From Planctomycetota bacterium (GTDB lineage Bacteria > Planctomycetota > B15-G4), in the NCBI GenBank assembly GCA_003644265.1, contig QNBX01000029.1, positions 1 through 34,229 on the forward strand: a DNA stretch of 34,229 nucleotides. Reading direction: 5' to 3'. The notes under the pieces were generated by a model, which saw only the letters and a program-made list of their open reading frames with translations, had not been told where the DNA came from and did no database searches. The stretch's first letter is position 1, and each line of letters starts with the position of its first letter. This document shows, one piece after another, positions 24,514-32,388 of this stretch. The position numbers and the translations under genes were made by a program.

Positions 24514-25926
24514 TCAGCAGCCGTCCGGCTCGCGCTCGCTGGGCGACTCACACTGTGGGGCCGGCTCGCTCTCGCAGGCGGGCGCCGGCGGCTGCGGGAA
24601 GCTGAAGCCCTTGGCCGTGAGCTGCGCCCGCACGGCGTCGCGCAGGACGCGGTCAAAGGCGTCGTCGTCTTCGAGCGAGCGCTCGGCGCGCACCTGGGCC
24701 TGGAAGGCCTGGCGCTGCACGTGCACCTGGGCGATCTGCGCCTGCACCCGCGCGCGGTCGGCCCGCTTGCCGGCCACGAACGCCTCGCGCTCCACCAGCG
24801 ACAGGCCGGCCAACTCCTCGGGCAGGTCCTCTGGCGCCACGGTCTCCAGGTCGATATCGCCGGAATCGCAGGCGTCCACCAGGTCCCAGGCGCACTTGTA
24901 GAGCTTGCCGCCCTTGGTCGCCACGCGATCCGCCAGGCTGGCGCGGTTGACCGAGCGGGAGTTGCTGTCCTGGGCGACCTGGTTGCTCAGCCCAGCGGCT
25001 CCCGCGGACCCGAAGGCGATGTAGGTGCGGTTGAGCTGATCGTTGAGCAGGGTCAGCTTGCCGTCGTAGGGCGTGTCGATGGCCAGGGTGCCGTGGTCCT
25101 GATCGATCACGGCGTAGTAGCCGCTGCCCAGCAGCGCCACGTCCTCCCAGGTGGAGGCCACGCCGCGCTCGCCGTTGTCGCAGTAGATGGCGTTGAGGTG
25201 GAAGCCGCGCTCGCGGGCCATGCGCGCCACCTCGTGGTAGCGCCGCACGGGGTCCTGGTCGGCGGTCTCATTGCCGGCCACCACCACGATGTGCGCGGCG
25301 TCGGACGCCCCGCTCCAGCGCAGCTGCTCCACGGCCGTGGACACCACGCGCCCCACGTACTCCGTGCCTCCGTTGGTGCTGAGCGCAAAGAGGTGCTGGC
25401 TGATCAGGTCCAGGTCGGTGGTGAGCGGCACATCCAGCGAGACCCAACCCTGGGCCTCGTCGTGCCCGTCGTTGCCATAGGTCAGCAGCGCCACGCGCAG
25501 GGTGGGTGAGGGCTCGGCCTGGCTCAGCTCATTCACGATGGCCCAGAGCTTCTCCTTGGCCGAGTCGATCAGGCCCTTCATCGAACCGCTCGTGTCGAGG
25601 CACAGGGCCAGGTCGACCGAGTGCGCGTCGGGGCCCGGATCGTACTGCGGCTGGTGGTCGTGGGAGCCGTCGTGGTGGTCGCCGCCGAGGGGCGTCGGGG
25701 TGGGCCGCGATGGGGCGCGAGGCCCCGCGGTCAGCGCCAGCTTCACGCGCTGCAGCATGGACTGAGCCGTGCCGGTCTGGGGCGCGAGGGTCTGGGGCGC
25801 CATGGTCTGCGCCACGCGCACCCGGGGAGCCGCGGTCGGTTGCGCGGCGGTCTGTTGCGCGGCGGCCAGCGGGGCGAGCAGTGCGGCGCTCAGTGCCGCG
25901 GCAGACAGCAGGATCGAGGGCTTCAT
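24514..25926 (-). CDS. Secreted von Willebrand factor A-domain protein
   Basis: Exported protein of 470 residues. The ATG at 25926 is preceded by a good ribosome site (AAGGGAG) and starts a signal peptide MKPSILLSAAALSAALLAPLAAA; earlier in-frame starts lack one. A low-complexity region includes two related MAPQT/LAPQT repeats and a His-rich stretch (DHHDGSHDHQP). The VWA domain (~105-300) has the metal-ion site DTSGS beginning at Asp111 and its Thr in NGGTEYVG, both intact, so it should bind a divalent metal. The C-terminal half is helical with many Gln/Arg/Ala, ending in a Cys-containing tail (ACESEP ... QCES ... DGC). VWA proteins usually mediate protein contacts; the partner is unknown. 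Confidence 0.85.
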   Translation of the reverse strand: MKPSILLSAAALSAALLAPLAAAQQTAAQPTAAPRVRVAQTMAPQTLAPQTGTAQSMLQRVKLALTAGPRAPSRPTPTPLGGDHHDGSHDHQPQYDPGPDAHSVDLALCLDTSGSMKGLIDSAKEKLWAIVNELSQAEPSPTLRVALLTYGNDGHDEAQGWVSLDVPLTTDLDLISQHLFALSTNGGTEYVGRVVSTAVEQLRWSGASDAAHIVVVAGNETADQDPVRRYHEVARMARERGFHLNAIYCDNGERGVASTWEDVALLGSGYYAVIDQDHGTLAIDTPYDGKLTLLNDQLNRTYIAFGSAGAAGLSNQVAQDSNSRSVNRASLADRVATKGGKLYKCAWDLVDACDSGDIDLETVAPEDLPEELAGLSLVEREAFVAGKRADRARVQAQIAQVHVQRQAFQAQVRAERSLEDDDAFDRVLRDAVRAQLTAKGFSFPQPPAPACESEPAPQCESPSEREPDGC

Positions 25927-26143
25927 GCTTGGACTCCCTTGGTGCGGGCGGCGCCGGATGCGGCGGGCCTCGTCACCTATCAAGACGCATGCGGGGCCTG
26001 TTGTGTCGTAACGGCTGTGTCACAGGGGGGTCGCGCCGGGCGCTTGGCGACGTGCCTTGAGCCCAGCCCTTGTCTCGCGTGCGATACTGGCCTCGCGGGT
26101 ATCGGCCCGAACGCGTTCTGCCCAACGTGAGGCAGCAGGCCGA

Positions 26144-26183
26144 GTGAGGGTCAGGTGGTCGGGATCGTGAGGGTCAGATGGTC
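26144..26183. repeat. 23-bp-spaced direct repeat across the acetyltransferase start
   Basis: GTGAGGGTCAGGTGGTC (26144-26160) recurs as GTGAGGGTCAGATGGTC (26167-26183), 16 of 17 bases identical. The single difference turns GTG into the ATG start codon of the next gene. It looks like a local tandem duplication. Confidence 0.8.
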
Positions 26184-26720
26184 AGGTGCGCAACAGATGC
26201 AGACCGCGCCGACATTCTCGGTGTCTGCGAGAGCGCATTCGGCCACGAAGAGGGCCCAGAGATCGTCGAGCTGGTCACGGCACTGCTCGCTGATGAGACG
26301 GCCATGCCACGGCTTTCGCTGGTCGCAGAGGCTGACCGGCGAATCGTCGGTCACGTGCTCTTCTCCGCCGTGCAGATTCCGTCCAGTCCTCGGTGTGTTC
26401 CCGCACAGATCCTGGCGCCGCTGGCGGTCTCCCATGACCAGCAGGGCGAGGGCGTTGGCGGGTCATTGATCAACGCGGGCTTGAAGCAACTTGCGTCGTC
26501 AGGAGTCGCGTTGGTCTTCGTGCTCGGTCATCCCGATTACTATCCGAAGTTCGGGTTCAGACCGGCGGGCGTGCTCGGTCTCGAAGCGCCGTACCCCATA
26601 CCGACGGAGCACGCGGACGCTTGGATGGTGCAAGAGCTGGAGGCGGGAGTCATCGGAAGCGTGCAGGGGCGAGTCCAGTGCGCACTGTCGCTCGATCAAG
26701 CTCGGCTCTGGCAGGCATGA
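26178..26720 (+). CDS. GNAT-family N-acetyltransferase (YhbS-like)
   Basis: Cytoplasmic acetyltransferase of 180 residues using acetyl-CoA. The fold elements appear in order: IVGHVLFSAV (beta2-3), ILAPLAVSHDQQGEGVGGSLI (core QGEGVGG, the pyrophosphate-binding loop) and VFVLGHPDYYPKFGFRPAG, a hallmark of the YhbS-like group. The substrate is unknown. Codon use is visibly less GC-biased than in flanking genes, with A/T at many third positions, which suggests relatively recent acquisition. The ATG lies within the second copy of a short direct repeat. It stands alone, divergent from the VWA gene, and is followed 122 bases later by the cytochrome gene. Confidence 0.9.
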   Translation: MVRCATDADRADILGVCESAFGHEEGPEIVELVTALLADETAMPRLSLVAEADRRIVGHVLFSAVQIPSSPRCVPAQILAPLAVSHDQQGEGVGGSLINAGLKQLASSGVALVFVLGHPDYYPKFGFRPAGVLGLEAPYPIPTEHADAWMVQELEAGVIGSVQGRVQCALSLDQARLWQA

Positions 26721-26842
26721 TGCGGGCTCTCGCGACGATGTAGGCGAGCGGGCTGCTGCGCGGCCACCGCTGTCTCCCGTGGGCATGACAGGCGGATCTG
26801 GCCCGCGCTTGTCCTGACACCCGCGTTGCGGACACTGACCCC

Positions 26843-29302
26843 ATGTCCACCCCCGCGACCCGCTGGCCGTTCGTTCTGATCGCTGCGCTCACCTGCGCCT
26901 GTGGTGAGGCGGGCGACGAGCGCGGAGCTGCCGACGGACTCCCGGGCGAGCCCGCAGCCCCCGCGGTCCAGGCCGCACTCCTGGCCCCGCCGCCATCCAT
27001 CGGACTGCCGCTGCTGCCGCAGTCGCCCGGGCCCGGATCGCCGCCCACGGCCCTGCTCGCCGCGGACGTGCGCGTTCCGGAGACCCACGCCCCGCTCGCC
27101 TACGTCGACCCCAACACCTGCGGCGAGTGCCACGAGGAGCAGGCCTTCTTGCACGCGCGCAGTCACCACGGGCAGGCCATGGCCGTGGCCAGCGATGAGT
27201 CCGTGCTGGGCGACTTCGACGACGCGCTGTTCGAGCACGGCGGTACCACCTCGCGCTTCTCCCGTCGCGGCGGCGCGTTCTTCGTGCAGACCGACGAGGT
27301 GGTCGGCGAGCCGGTCGAGCTGCAGCTGCGCTACACGTTCGGTGTGCATCCCTTGCAGCAGTACCTGGTGGACGCGCCCGGCGGGCGGCTGCAGCCGCTG
27401 CAGGTGGCCTGGGACGTGGAGCAGCGGCGCTGGTTCCATCTGCAGGGTGACCAGGCCCCGCCGCCGGGCGACGCCTACCACTGGGCCGGCCGCGGGCAGA
27501 ACGCCAACGCCATGTGCATCGAGTGCCACACCACGGCCTACGACAAGGGCTACGACCCGGCCAGCGATGCCTACTCCACCACCTGGCTGGAGCTGGGCGT
27601 GGGCTGCCAGGCCTGCCACGGCCCGGGCTCGGGGCACTTGGCCTGGGTGGCCGCCGGGGCGATATACGACGAGGCGCTGGTCGGCGCTGACGCCCCCGTG
27701 GCCGGCTTCGTCCAGGAGCCCAACGGCCCCGACCAGGTGGCGCTGTGCGCGCGCTGCCACAGCCGGCGACGCCAGGTGAGCGAGGACCCGCGCGGGCAGG
27801 CCGCGTACCTCGACGCCTACGCGCCCAGCCTGCTGCGTGAGGGTCTCTACTACCCGGACGGACAGATCCTGGACGAGGTCTTTGTGTATGGCTCGTTCGC
27901 GCAGAGCCGCATGCACGGCAAGGGTGTGCGCTGCGGAGACTGCCACGACCCGCACGGCCTGTCGCTGCGGGCGAGCGGCAACGCGCTGTGTATCCAGTGC
28001 CACAACGACGTGCGCGCCGACCCGCGCTTTCCGAGCCTCACGCCGGGGGACTACGACACGCCCGAGCACCACCACCATGAGCAGGGCGGCGAGGGCAGCG
28101 CCTGCGTCGACTGCCACATGCCCGCGCGCACCTACATGCTGGTGGACCCGCGCCGTGACCACGGCTTCCGCGTGCCGCGTCCCGACTTGTCGCTGGCGCT
28201 GGGCGTGCCTGACCCGTGCCTCGCCTGCCACGACGCTGAGCGCTCCAACTGGTCTCTGGCGCAGGTGGCCGACTGGGCTCAGTCGAGCGCGCAGAGGTCG
28301 CAGATCGGGCAGCCGCACTTCGCGTCGTTGCTGGCGGCCGCGCGGCAGGGCGACGCCGACCCGGAGCTGGCCGACGCCCTGGCTGCCCTGGCGCGCGACC
28401 CCGAGCACTCCGCCATCGTGCGCGCCAGCGCCGTGGGGCACCTGGTGGATCGCGGCGCCGTAGACCCTGCATTGATGGCCGAGCTGGCCGCCGATGCGGA
28501 GCCGCTGGTGCGCGCGGCCGCCGGCGCCACCCTCGACGTGTTGCCGGCGGAGCAGGCCACGGTCATCGCCGGCGGGCTGCTGCGAGACCCGCTGCGCTCT
28601 GTGCGCGCGTCCGCTGCCCGCAGCGTCGGGGCCCTGCCGCGCGAGCTGTTCGAGCGCGCGGACGTCGAGCCCCTGAGCGCGGCCGTGGCCGAGTTCCTGG
28701 CGACCGAGCGCGCCCTCTCCGACCTGCCCGACGGCGCCTTCCGCCTGGGCCTGTTCGCCGCCCGCGCGGGGCACGAGGACGAGGCCGAGATGGCCTACCG
28801 CCGCGCGCTCAGCTACGACCCGCCTTTTCTGCCGGCGCGCTTCAACCTGGTGCACCTGATGGACGGACAGGGTCGCCCCGCCAAGGCTGCCGCGCTGCTG
28901 CGTGAGGGCATCGCACACACGCCCAACGAAGGCGAGCTGCACTACTCACTGGGGCTGCTGCTGGCGCAGGAGGGTCAGGTGCAGACCGCCCTGCCGTCGC
29001 TGCGCCGGGCCTCGGAGCTGCTGCCCCACAACCCGCGCCCCGCGCTCAACCTGGGCCTGGCGCTGCTGCAGCTCGAGCGCCCAGTCGAGGCGCAGCTGGC
29101 CCTGCGCGAGGCCGTGGCGCGCGACCCCGACGAGCCCGACGCCTGGGGCACGCTGCTCGACCTGGCCCTGGCCGAGCGCGACATGGCCGCGGCGCTGGCC
29201 CACGCGCGGCAGCTGCGGCGGCTGCTGCCCGGCCCGGCGCCGGAGCTCGACGACTTGATCGCCGAGCTGGAATCCACGCTGGAGTCCTCGCCGGGGGGCT
29301 GA
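26843..29302 (+). CDS. Octaheme cytochrome c lipoprotein with HEAT and TPR repeats
   Basis: Exported electron-transfer or redox protein of 819 residues. The signal region ends LTCAC (Cys18 or Cys20), probably a lipoprotein. Eight CxxCH heme-binding motifs occur, with first Cys at 93, 225, 255, 302, 364, 383, 421 and 459. The arrangement resembles the cytochrome c554/multiheme family. Many additional His residues (SHHG at 108, HHHHE at 409, RDHGF at 439) could be distal ligands. Residues ~490-620 are HEAT-like helical repeats and ~640-800 TPRs (YRRALSYDPP, LREGIAHTPNEGEL, LRRASELLPHNPRPAL). Such multiheme-TPR proteins are known from planctomycetes and relatives, usually uncharacterised. The electron donor and acceptor are unknown, and no maturation genes lie nearby. 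Confidence 0.9.
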   Translation: MSTPATRWPFVLIAALTCACGEAGDERGAADGLPGEPAAPAVQAALLAPPPSIGLPLLPQSPGPGSPPTALLAADVRVPETHAPLAYVDPNTCGECHEEQAFLHARSHHGQAMAVASDESVLGDFDDALFEHGGTTSRFSRRGGAFFVQTDEVVGEPVELQLRYTFGVHPLQQYLVDAPGGRLQPLQVAWDVEQRRWFHLQGDQAPPPGDAYHWAGRGQNANAMCIECHTTAYDKGYDPASDAYSTTWLELGVGCQACHGPGSGHLAWVAAGAIYDEALVGADAPVAGFVQEPNGPDQVALCARCHSRRRQVSEDPRGQAAYLDAYAPSLLREGLYYPDGQILDEVFVYGSFAQSRMHGKGVRCGDCHDPHGLSLRASGNALCIQCHNDVRADPRFPSLTPGDYDTPEHHHHEQGGEGSACVDCHMPARTYMLVDPRRDHGFRVPRPDLSLALGVPDPCLACHDAERSNWSLAQVADWAQSSAQRSQIGQPHFASLLAAARQGDADPELADALAALARDPEHSAIVRASAVGHLVDRGAVDPALMAELAADAEPLVRAAAGATLDVLPAEQATVIAGGLLRDPLRSVRASAARSVGALPRELFERADVEPLSAAVAEFLATERALSDLPDGAFRLGLFAARAGHEDEAEMAYRRALSYDPPFLPARFNLVHLMDGQGRPAKAAALLREGIAHTPNEGELHYSLGLLLAQEGQVQTALPSLRRASELLPHNPRPALNLGLALLQLERPVEAQLALREAVARDPDEPDAWGTLLDLALAERDMAAALAHARQLRRLLPGPAPELDDLIAELESTLESSPGG

Positions 29303-29372
29303 GTCCGCCGGCCCGCCGGCCCATCTCGTCAGCGCGTCGCACCCGAGCCGTGGCCCGACGCCGCTCCGTGCC

Positions 29373-29386
29373 GGAGCTGTTGCTCC
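29373..29386. terminator. Small hairpin between convergent cytochrome and methyltransferase genes
   Basis: GGAGC-TGTT-GCTCC, a perfect five-base stem with a four-base loop, lies seven bases beyond the methyltransferase stop within the 90-base convergent gap. No T-tract on either strand. Confidence 0.25.
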
Positions 29387-29392
29387 CGCGCC

Positions 29393-30175
29393 CTACTCCC
29401 CGCGCACGAAGCGCAGCACGTAGTTCTCGCTCAGGCCCTCGATCTCCAGCTCGGCGTCCAGGCGGAAGCCGGCCGCGGTGACCTCGGCGATTACGGTCTG
29501 CTTGCCGCAGCGCACGTGCTCCAGCAGCCACGGCTTGGTGACGCCGGGGATGCGCTCGAAGTCGACGATCAGCATGCGTCCGCCCGGCCGCAGGGCCTCG
29601 CGGATGGAGCGCAGCGTGTCGAAGGGGTGCTCGAAGTGGTGGTAGGTGTCGCACACAAAGACCGCGTCCACGCTGCCGGGCTCCAGCCCCGTGGAGCGGT
29701 CGTCGCACAGCACGGGCGTCACACGCTCCAGCCCCTCCTCGGCGATGCGCGCCTGCATGTGCTCCATGAAGCCCTCGGAGATATCGACGGCGTAGACCTG
29801 GCCGCGCGCGCCCACGGCCTGGTTGAAGGGCTCCAGGAACAGGCCCGTGCCCGCGCCGATGTCGGCCAGCTGCTCGCCGGGGTGCAGGGCCAGGGCGGCC
29901 ACCAGCTCGTCGCGCTCCACGGCGACCTCGCGCGACTCGCCCTCAAAACGGTCGATGAAGGCCTGCACATCCAGGTCGGCCGAGCGAAAGCTGTCGTTGA
30001 GGCTCGGATCGGCGCCGGCCTCCCGCAGCGCCCGCTGCTGCTCGGCGGAGGCCAGGCCCACGCGATCGTGGTCGCCGCCCACCTCGCCGGGGGAGCCGCA
30101 GGCGCCCAGGGTCGCCAGGGCGCTGAGGGTCAGTAGCGTGAGGGCGCGGGCGGTCAGGCGTGTCAGGGCGTTCAT
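29393..30175 (-). CDS. Class I SAM-dependent methyltransferase with lipoprotein signal
   Basis: Rossmann-fold methyltransferase of 260 residues. The SAM-binding motif I LADIGAGTGLF is at 103-113, motif II acidic residue in YAVDIS, the post-motif GSVDAVFVCDTYHHF, and LRPGGRMLIVDF. Its N-terminus is a lipoprotein signal: positive n-region (Arg6, Arg10), hydrophobic core, then TLGAC with predicted modified Cys26. The catalytic domain would therefore face the periplasm, where SAM is not thought to be available. Related exported methyltransferases are often seen in genome annotations, with unknown function. A start downstream of the signal is unlikely, since no Met follows before the fold. The substrate is unknown. 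It is divergent from rimO and convergent with the cytochrome gene. Confidence 0.85.
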   Translation of the reverse strand: MNALTRLTARALTLLTLSALATLGACGSPGEVGGDHDRVGLASAEQQRALREAGADPSLNDSFRSADLDVQAFIDRFEGESREVAVERDELVAALALHPGEQLADIGAGTGLFLEPFNQAVGARGQVYAVDISEGFMEHMQARIAEEGLERVTPVLCDDRSTGLEPGSVDAVFVCDTYHHFEHPFDTLRSIREALRPGGRMLIVDFERIPGVTKPWLLEHVRCGKQTVIAEVTAAGFRLDAELEIEGLSENYVLRFVRGE

Positions 30176-30276
30176 GGGCAGGCTCGCAGGGTCTCGGGGG
30201 GCGACCCATGGTGCCACGCGGCCCCGGGCGCTCGCACCCTGCGGCAGCCCGCGCGCGCCGAGCGGCCCCGCCGGGC

Positions 30277-30282
30277 TAGAAT
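30277..30282 (+). promoter_or_regulatory. Candidate -10 element (TAGAAT) for the rimO operon
   Basis: CCGGGCTAGAATCC, identical to the sequence before the gene at 11733, places TAGAAT 64 bases before the rimO ATG. No -35 box is recognisable in the GC-rich flank. Confidence 0.45.
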
Positions 30283-30346
30283 CCCGCCTCGTCCTGCCCC
30301 GCGCTGCGCTTCGTCGGCGCCCGCACCGCCCGCAACCGGCTCGCCC

Positions 30347-31780
30347 ATGTCCGCTCCGCCTTCTCGCTCGGTGTGCCTGGTCTCCCTGGGCTGCTCCAAG
30401 AACCTGGTGGACAGTGAGGTCATGGCCGGGCACCTGGGGCGCTCGGGCATTCAACTGGTGACCGAGCCCGAGGACGCCGACGTGGTGGTGGTCAACACCT
30501 GCGGCTTCATCCACGAGGCGCGCCAGGAGAGCGTGGACACCATCCTCCAATACGTCGAGCTCAAGCGGCGCGGCGAGCTGGCGGGCGTGGTGGTCACCGG
30601 CTGCTTGGTCCAGCTGCACCAGGCCGAGCTGGCCGAGGAGATCCCCGAGGTCGACGCCTTCCTGGGGCTGTCCGACTACTCCGGCGTGCCCTCCATCGTG
30701 GACGCGGTGCTGGGCCACGGTCCCGGCGCGATCTGCCCCGCGGGTGAGGGCAGCGGGGGCCCGGCGCTGGCCGTGGGGCCCGGCGCGGCGGCCGGCCTCT
30801 CCGGTGGCGGCGACAAGGGCGGCGACGCCGACCTGGGCCGAGCCCTGCTCACACCGCCGCACACGGCCTACCTGCGGCTGGGCGAGGGCTGCGACCACAT
30901 CTGCGCCTTCTGCGCCATCCCGCACATCCGCGGCAAGCTGCGCAGCAAGCCGCTGGAGGTGCTGGTGGAGGAGGCCTCCGCCATGGCCCAACTCGGCACG
31001 GTCGAGCTCACGCTGGTGGCCGAGGACAGCACCGACTACGGCAAGGACCTCAAGCTGGGCTACGGCCTGGCCGAGCTGCTGCGCGCGCTGGGCGAGGTGG
31101 AGGGCATCCGCTGGGTGCGCGTCATGTACGCCCACCCGGCCACCATCGATCAGGGCCTCATGACCGCCCTGGCCGAGGTGCCCAATGTGGTGCCCTACCT
31201 CGACATGCCCGTGCAGCACGGCGACGCCGCGGTGCTCAAGGCCATGCGCCGCGGCACCAGCCCCGAGCGCATCCGCGAGGTGGTGGCCATGGCGCGCGCG
31301 GCCGTGCCCCAGATCACCCTGCGCACCACCATCCTGACGGGCTTCCCGGGCGAGACCGAGGCGGGCTTCGAGCAGCTACAGACGCTGCTGGCCGAGCTGG
31401 CCTTCGACCGCGTGGGCTGCTTCACGTTCAGCTCGGAGCAGGGCACCGAGGCCGCCGGGCTGCCCGGGGCCGTGCCCGCAGACGTGGCCCGGGCCCGGCA
31501 GGCGGCGGTCATGAAGGCCCAGCGCGCCAGGCTGGAGGCCGCCAACAAGGCCCGCGTAGGCCAGATCGAGCTGTTGTTGCTGGACGCGGTGATCCCGCAC
31601 CCCGAGGGCCGCGGCCTGCTGGCCATCGGCCGCAGCGAGCGCGACGCCCCCGAGGTGGACGGCCAGGTGCTGGTGACCCTGCCGGCCGAGGGACTGCCCG
31701 GCTGGCAGCCCGGCGCCTTCGTGCGGGCCAAGACCACTGGAATCCAGGGCTACGATCTGGTGGCCTTGCCGGCGCCATGA
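30347..31780 (+). CDS. rimO: Ribosomal protein S12 methylthiotransferase RimO
   Basis: Radical-SAM enzyme that adds a methylthio group to the conserved Asp of ribosomal protein S12. It has 477 residues. The N-terminal MTTase domain supplies three cluster Cys: Cys16 (SLGCSKNLVDSE), Cys52 (NTCGF) and Cys86 (VTGC). The radical-SAM motif is CDHICAFC, with Cys182, Cys186 and Cys189; the following IPHIRG also matches RimO. The start SLGCSKN and the H-P-x motif YAHP separate it from MiaB. A TRAM domain closes the protein. A ~45-residue Gly/Ala-rich insert (about 123-168) between the first two domains is longer than usual. It heads an operon: its stop overlaps the pgsA start by ATGA. Confidence 0.95.
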   Translation: MSAPPSRSVCLVSLGCSKNLVDSEVMAGHLGRSGIQLVTEPEDADVVVVNTCGFIHEARQESVDTILQYVELKRRGELAGVVVTGCLVQLHQAELAEEIPEVDAFLGLSDYSGVPSIVDAVLGHGPGAICPAGEGSGGPALAVGPGAAAGLSGGGDKGGDADLGRALLTPPHTAYLRLGEGCDHICAFCAIPHIRGKLRSKPLEVLVEEASAMAQLGTVELTLVAEDSTDYGKDLKLGYGLAELLRALGEVEGIRWVRVMYAHPATIDQGLMTALAEVPNVVPYLDMPVQHGDAAVLKAMRRGTSPERIREVVAMARAAVPQITLRTTILTGFPGETEAGFEQLQTLLAELAFDRVGCFTFSSEQGTEAAGLPGAVPADVARARQAAVMKAQRARLEAANKARVGQIELLLLDAVIPHPEGRGLLAIGRSERDAPEVDGQVLVTLPAEGLPGWQPGAFVRAKTTGIQGYDLVALPAP

Positions 31781-32388
31781 ATCTGCCCAACAAGATCACC
31801 GTGAGCCGTTTCGGCCTGGCGCTGCTGCTGTTTGCCTACCTGGTCTATACCGACACCTGCTCGGGCGAGGACCCCTGGGCGCCGGCGCTCACCGGCCTCA
31901 GCTTCATGCTGGCGGTGGCCACCGACGCCCTCGACGGCCACCTGGCGCGCAAGTGGAACATGCAGACTGACTTCGGCCGCATCGCCGACCCGGTGGTCGA
32001 CAAGATCATCGTGAGCGGGCTGCTGATCTTCCTGGTCTCGGCGCCCTGGTCGCGGGTCTACATCCCGGTCTGGATGGCGGTGCTGATCATCAGCCGTGAG
32101 TTCCTGGTCTCGGGGTTGCGCGGTTTCATCGAGGCCCGCGGCGTGGCCTTTCCTGCCCGCTGGGACGGCAAGCTCAAGATGATGTTGCAGTGCGCGGCCA
32201 TTCCCACCGTGTTCCTGGTGCGCACGCTCGATCTCTCCGTGGGCCCCGCCAACCCCGACGCCATGCGCTGGGTGGAGGGCATCGCCCACGCCCTGGTCTG
32301 GGGCATGTTCCTGATGACGGTCAGCTCCGGCGCGCGTTACGTCATGGCCGCCGCGCAGGTGTTGCGGCAGGCCGAGAAGCCCACATGA
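31777..32388 (+). CDS. pgsA: CDP-diacylglycerol-glycerol-3-phosphate 3-phosphatidyltransferase
   Basis: Inner-membrane enzyme that makes phosphatidylglycerophosphate from CDP-diacylglycerol and glycerol-3-phosphate. The 203-residue protein begins MNLPNKITVSRF, typical for PgsA. It contains the complete CDP-alcohol phosphotransferase signature D-G-x2-A-R-x8-G-x3-D-x3-D in DALDGHLARKW ... FGRIADPVVDK. About five or six hydrophobic helices are visible. It overlaps rimO at 31777-31780 and pgpA at 32385-32388, each by ATGA. The next gene removes the phosphate from its product, so the two complete phosphatidylglycerol synthesis. Confidence 0.95.
   Translation: MNLPNKITVSRFGLALLLFAYLVYTDTCSGEDPWAPALTGLSFMLAVATDALDGHLARKWNMQTDFGRIADPVVDKIIVSGLLIFLVSAPWSRVYIPVWMAVLIISREFLVSGLRGFIEARGVAFPARWDGKLKMMLQCAAIPTVFLVRTLDLSVGPANPDAMRWVEGIAHALVWGMFLMTVSSGARYVMAAAQVLRQAEKPT

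Noticed and set aside
26057..26088. Sigma-70 promoter for the acetyltransferase (TTGAGC and GATACT)
   Set aside because: The spacer is 20 bases, too long, and the boxes match consensus only partly.
26696..28942. 748-codon minus-strand open frame
   Set aside because: Antisense to the octaheme cytochrome, whose eight CxxCH motifs fix the coding strand.
29393..31219. 608-codon minus-strand frame extending the methyltransferase into rimO
   Set aside because: The upstream half is antisense to rimO; the ATG at 30175 begins a proper lipoprotein signal.
32190..32384. Longer start for pgpA
   Set aside because: The extra residues lie in another frame inside pgsA and are Arg/His-rich shadow sequence; the ATGA overlap at 32385 is the better start.
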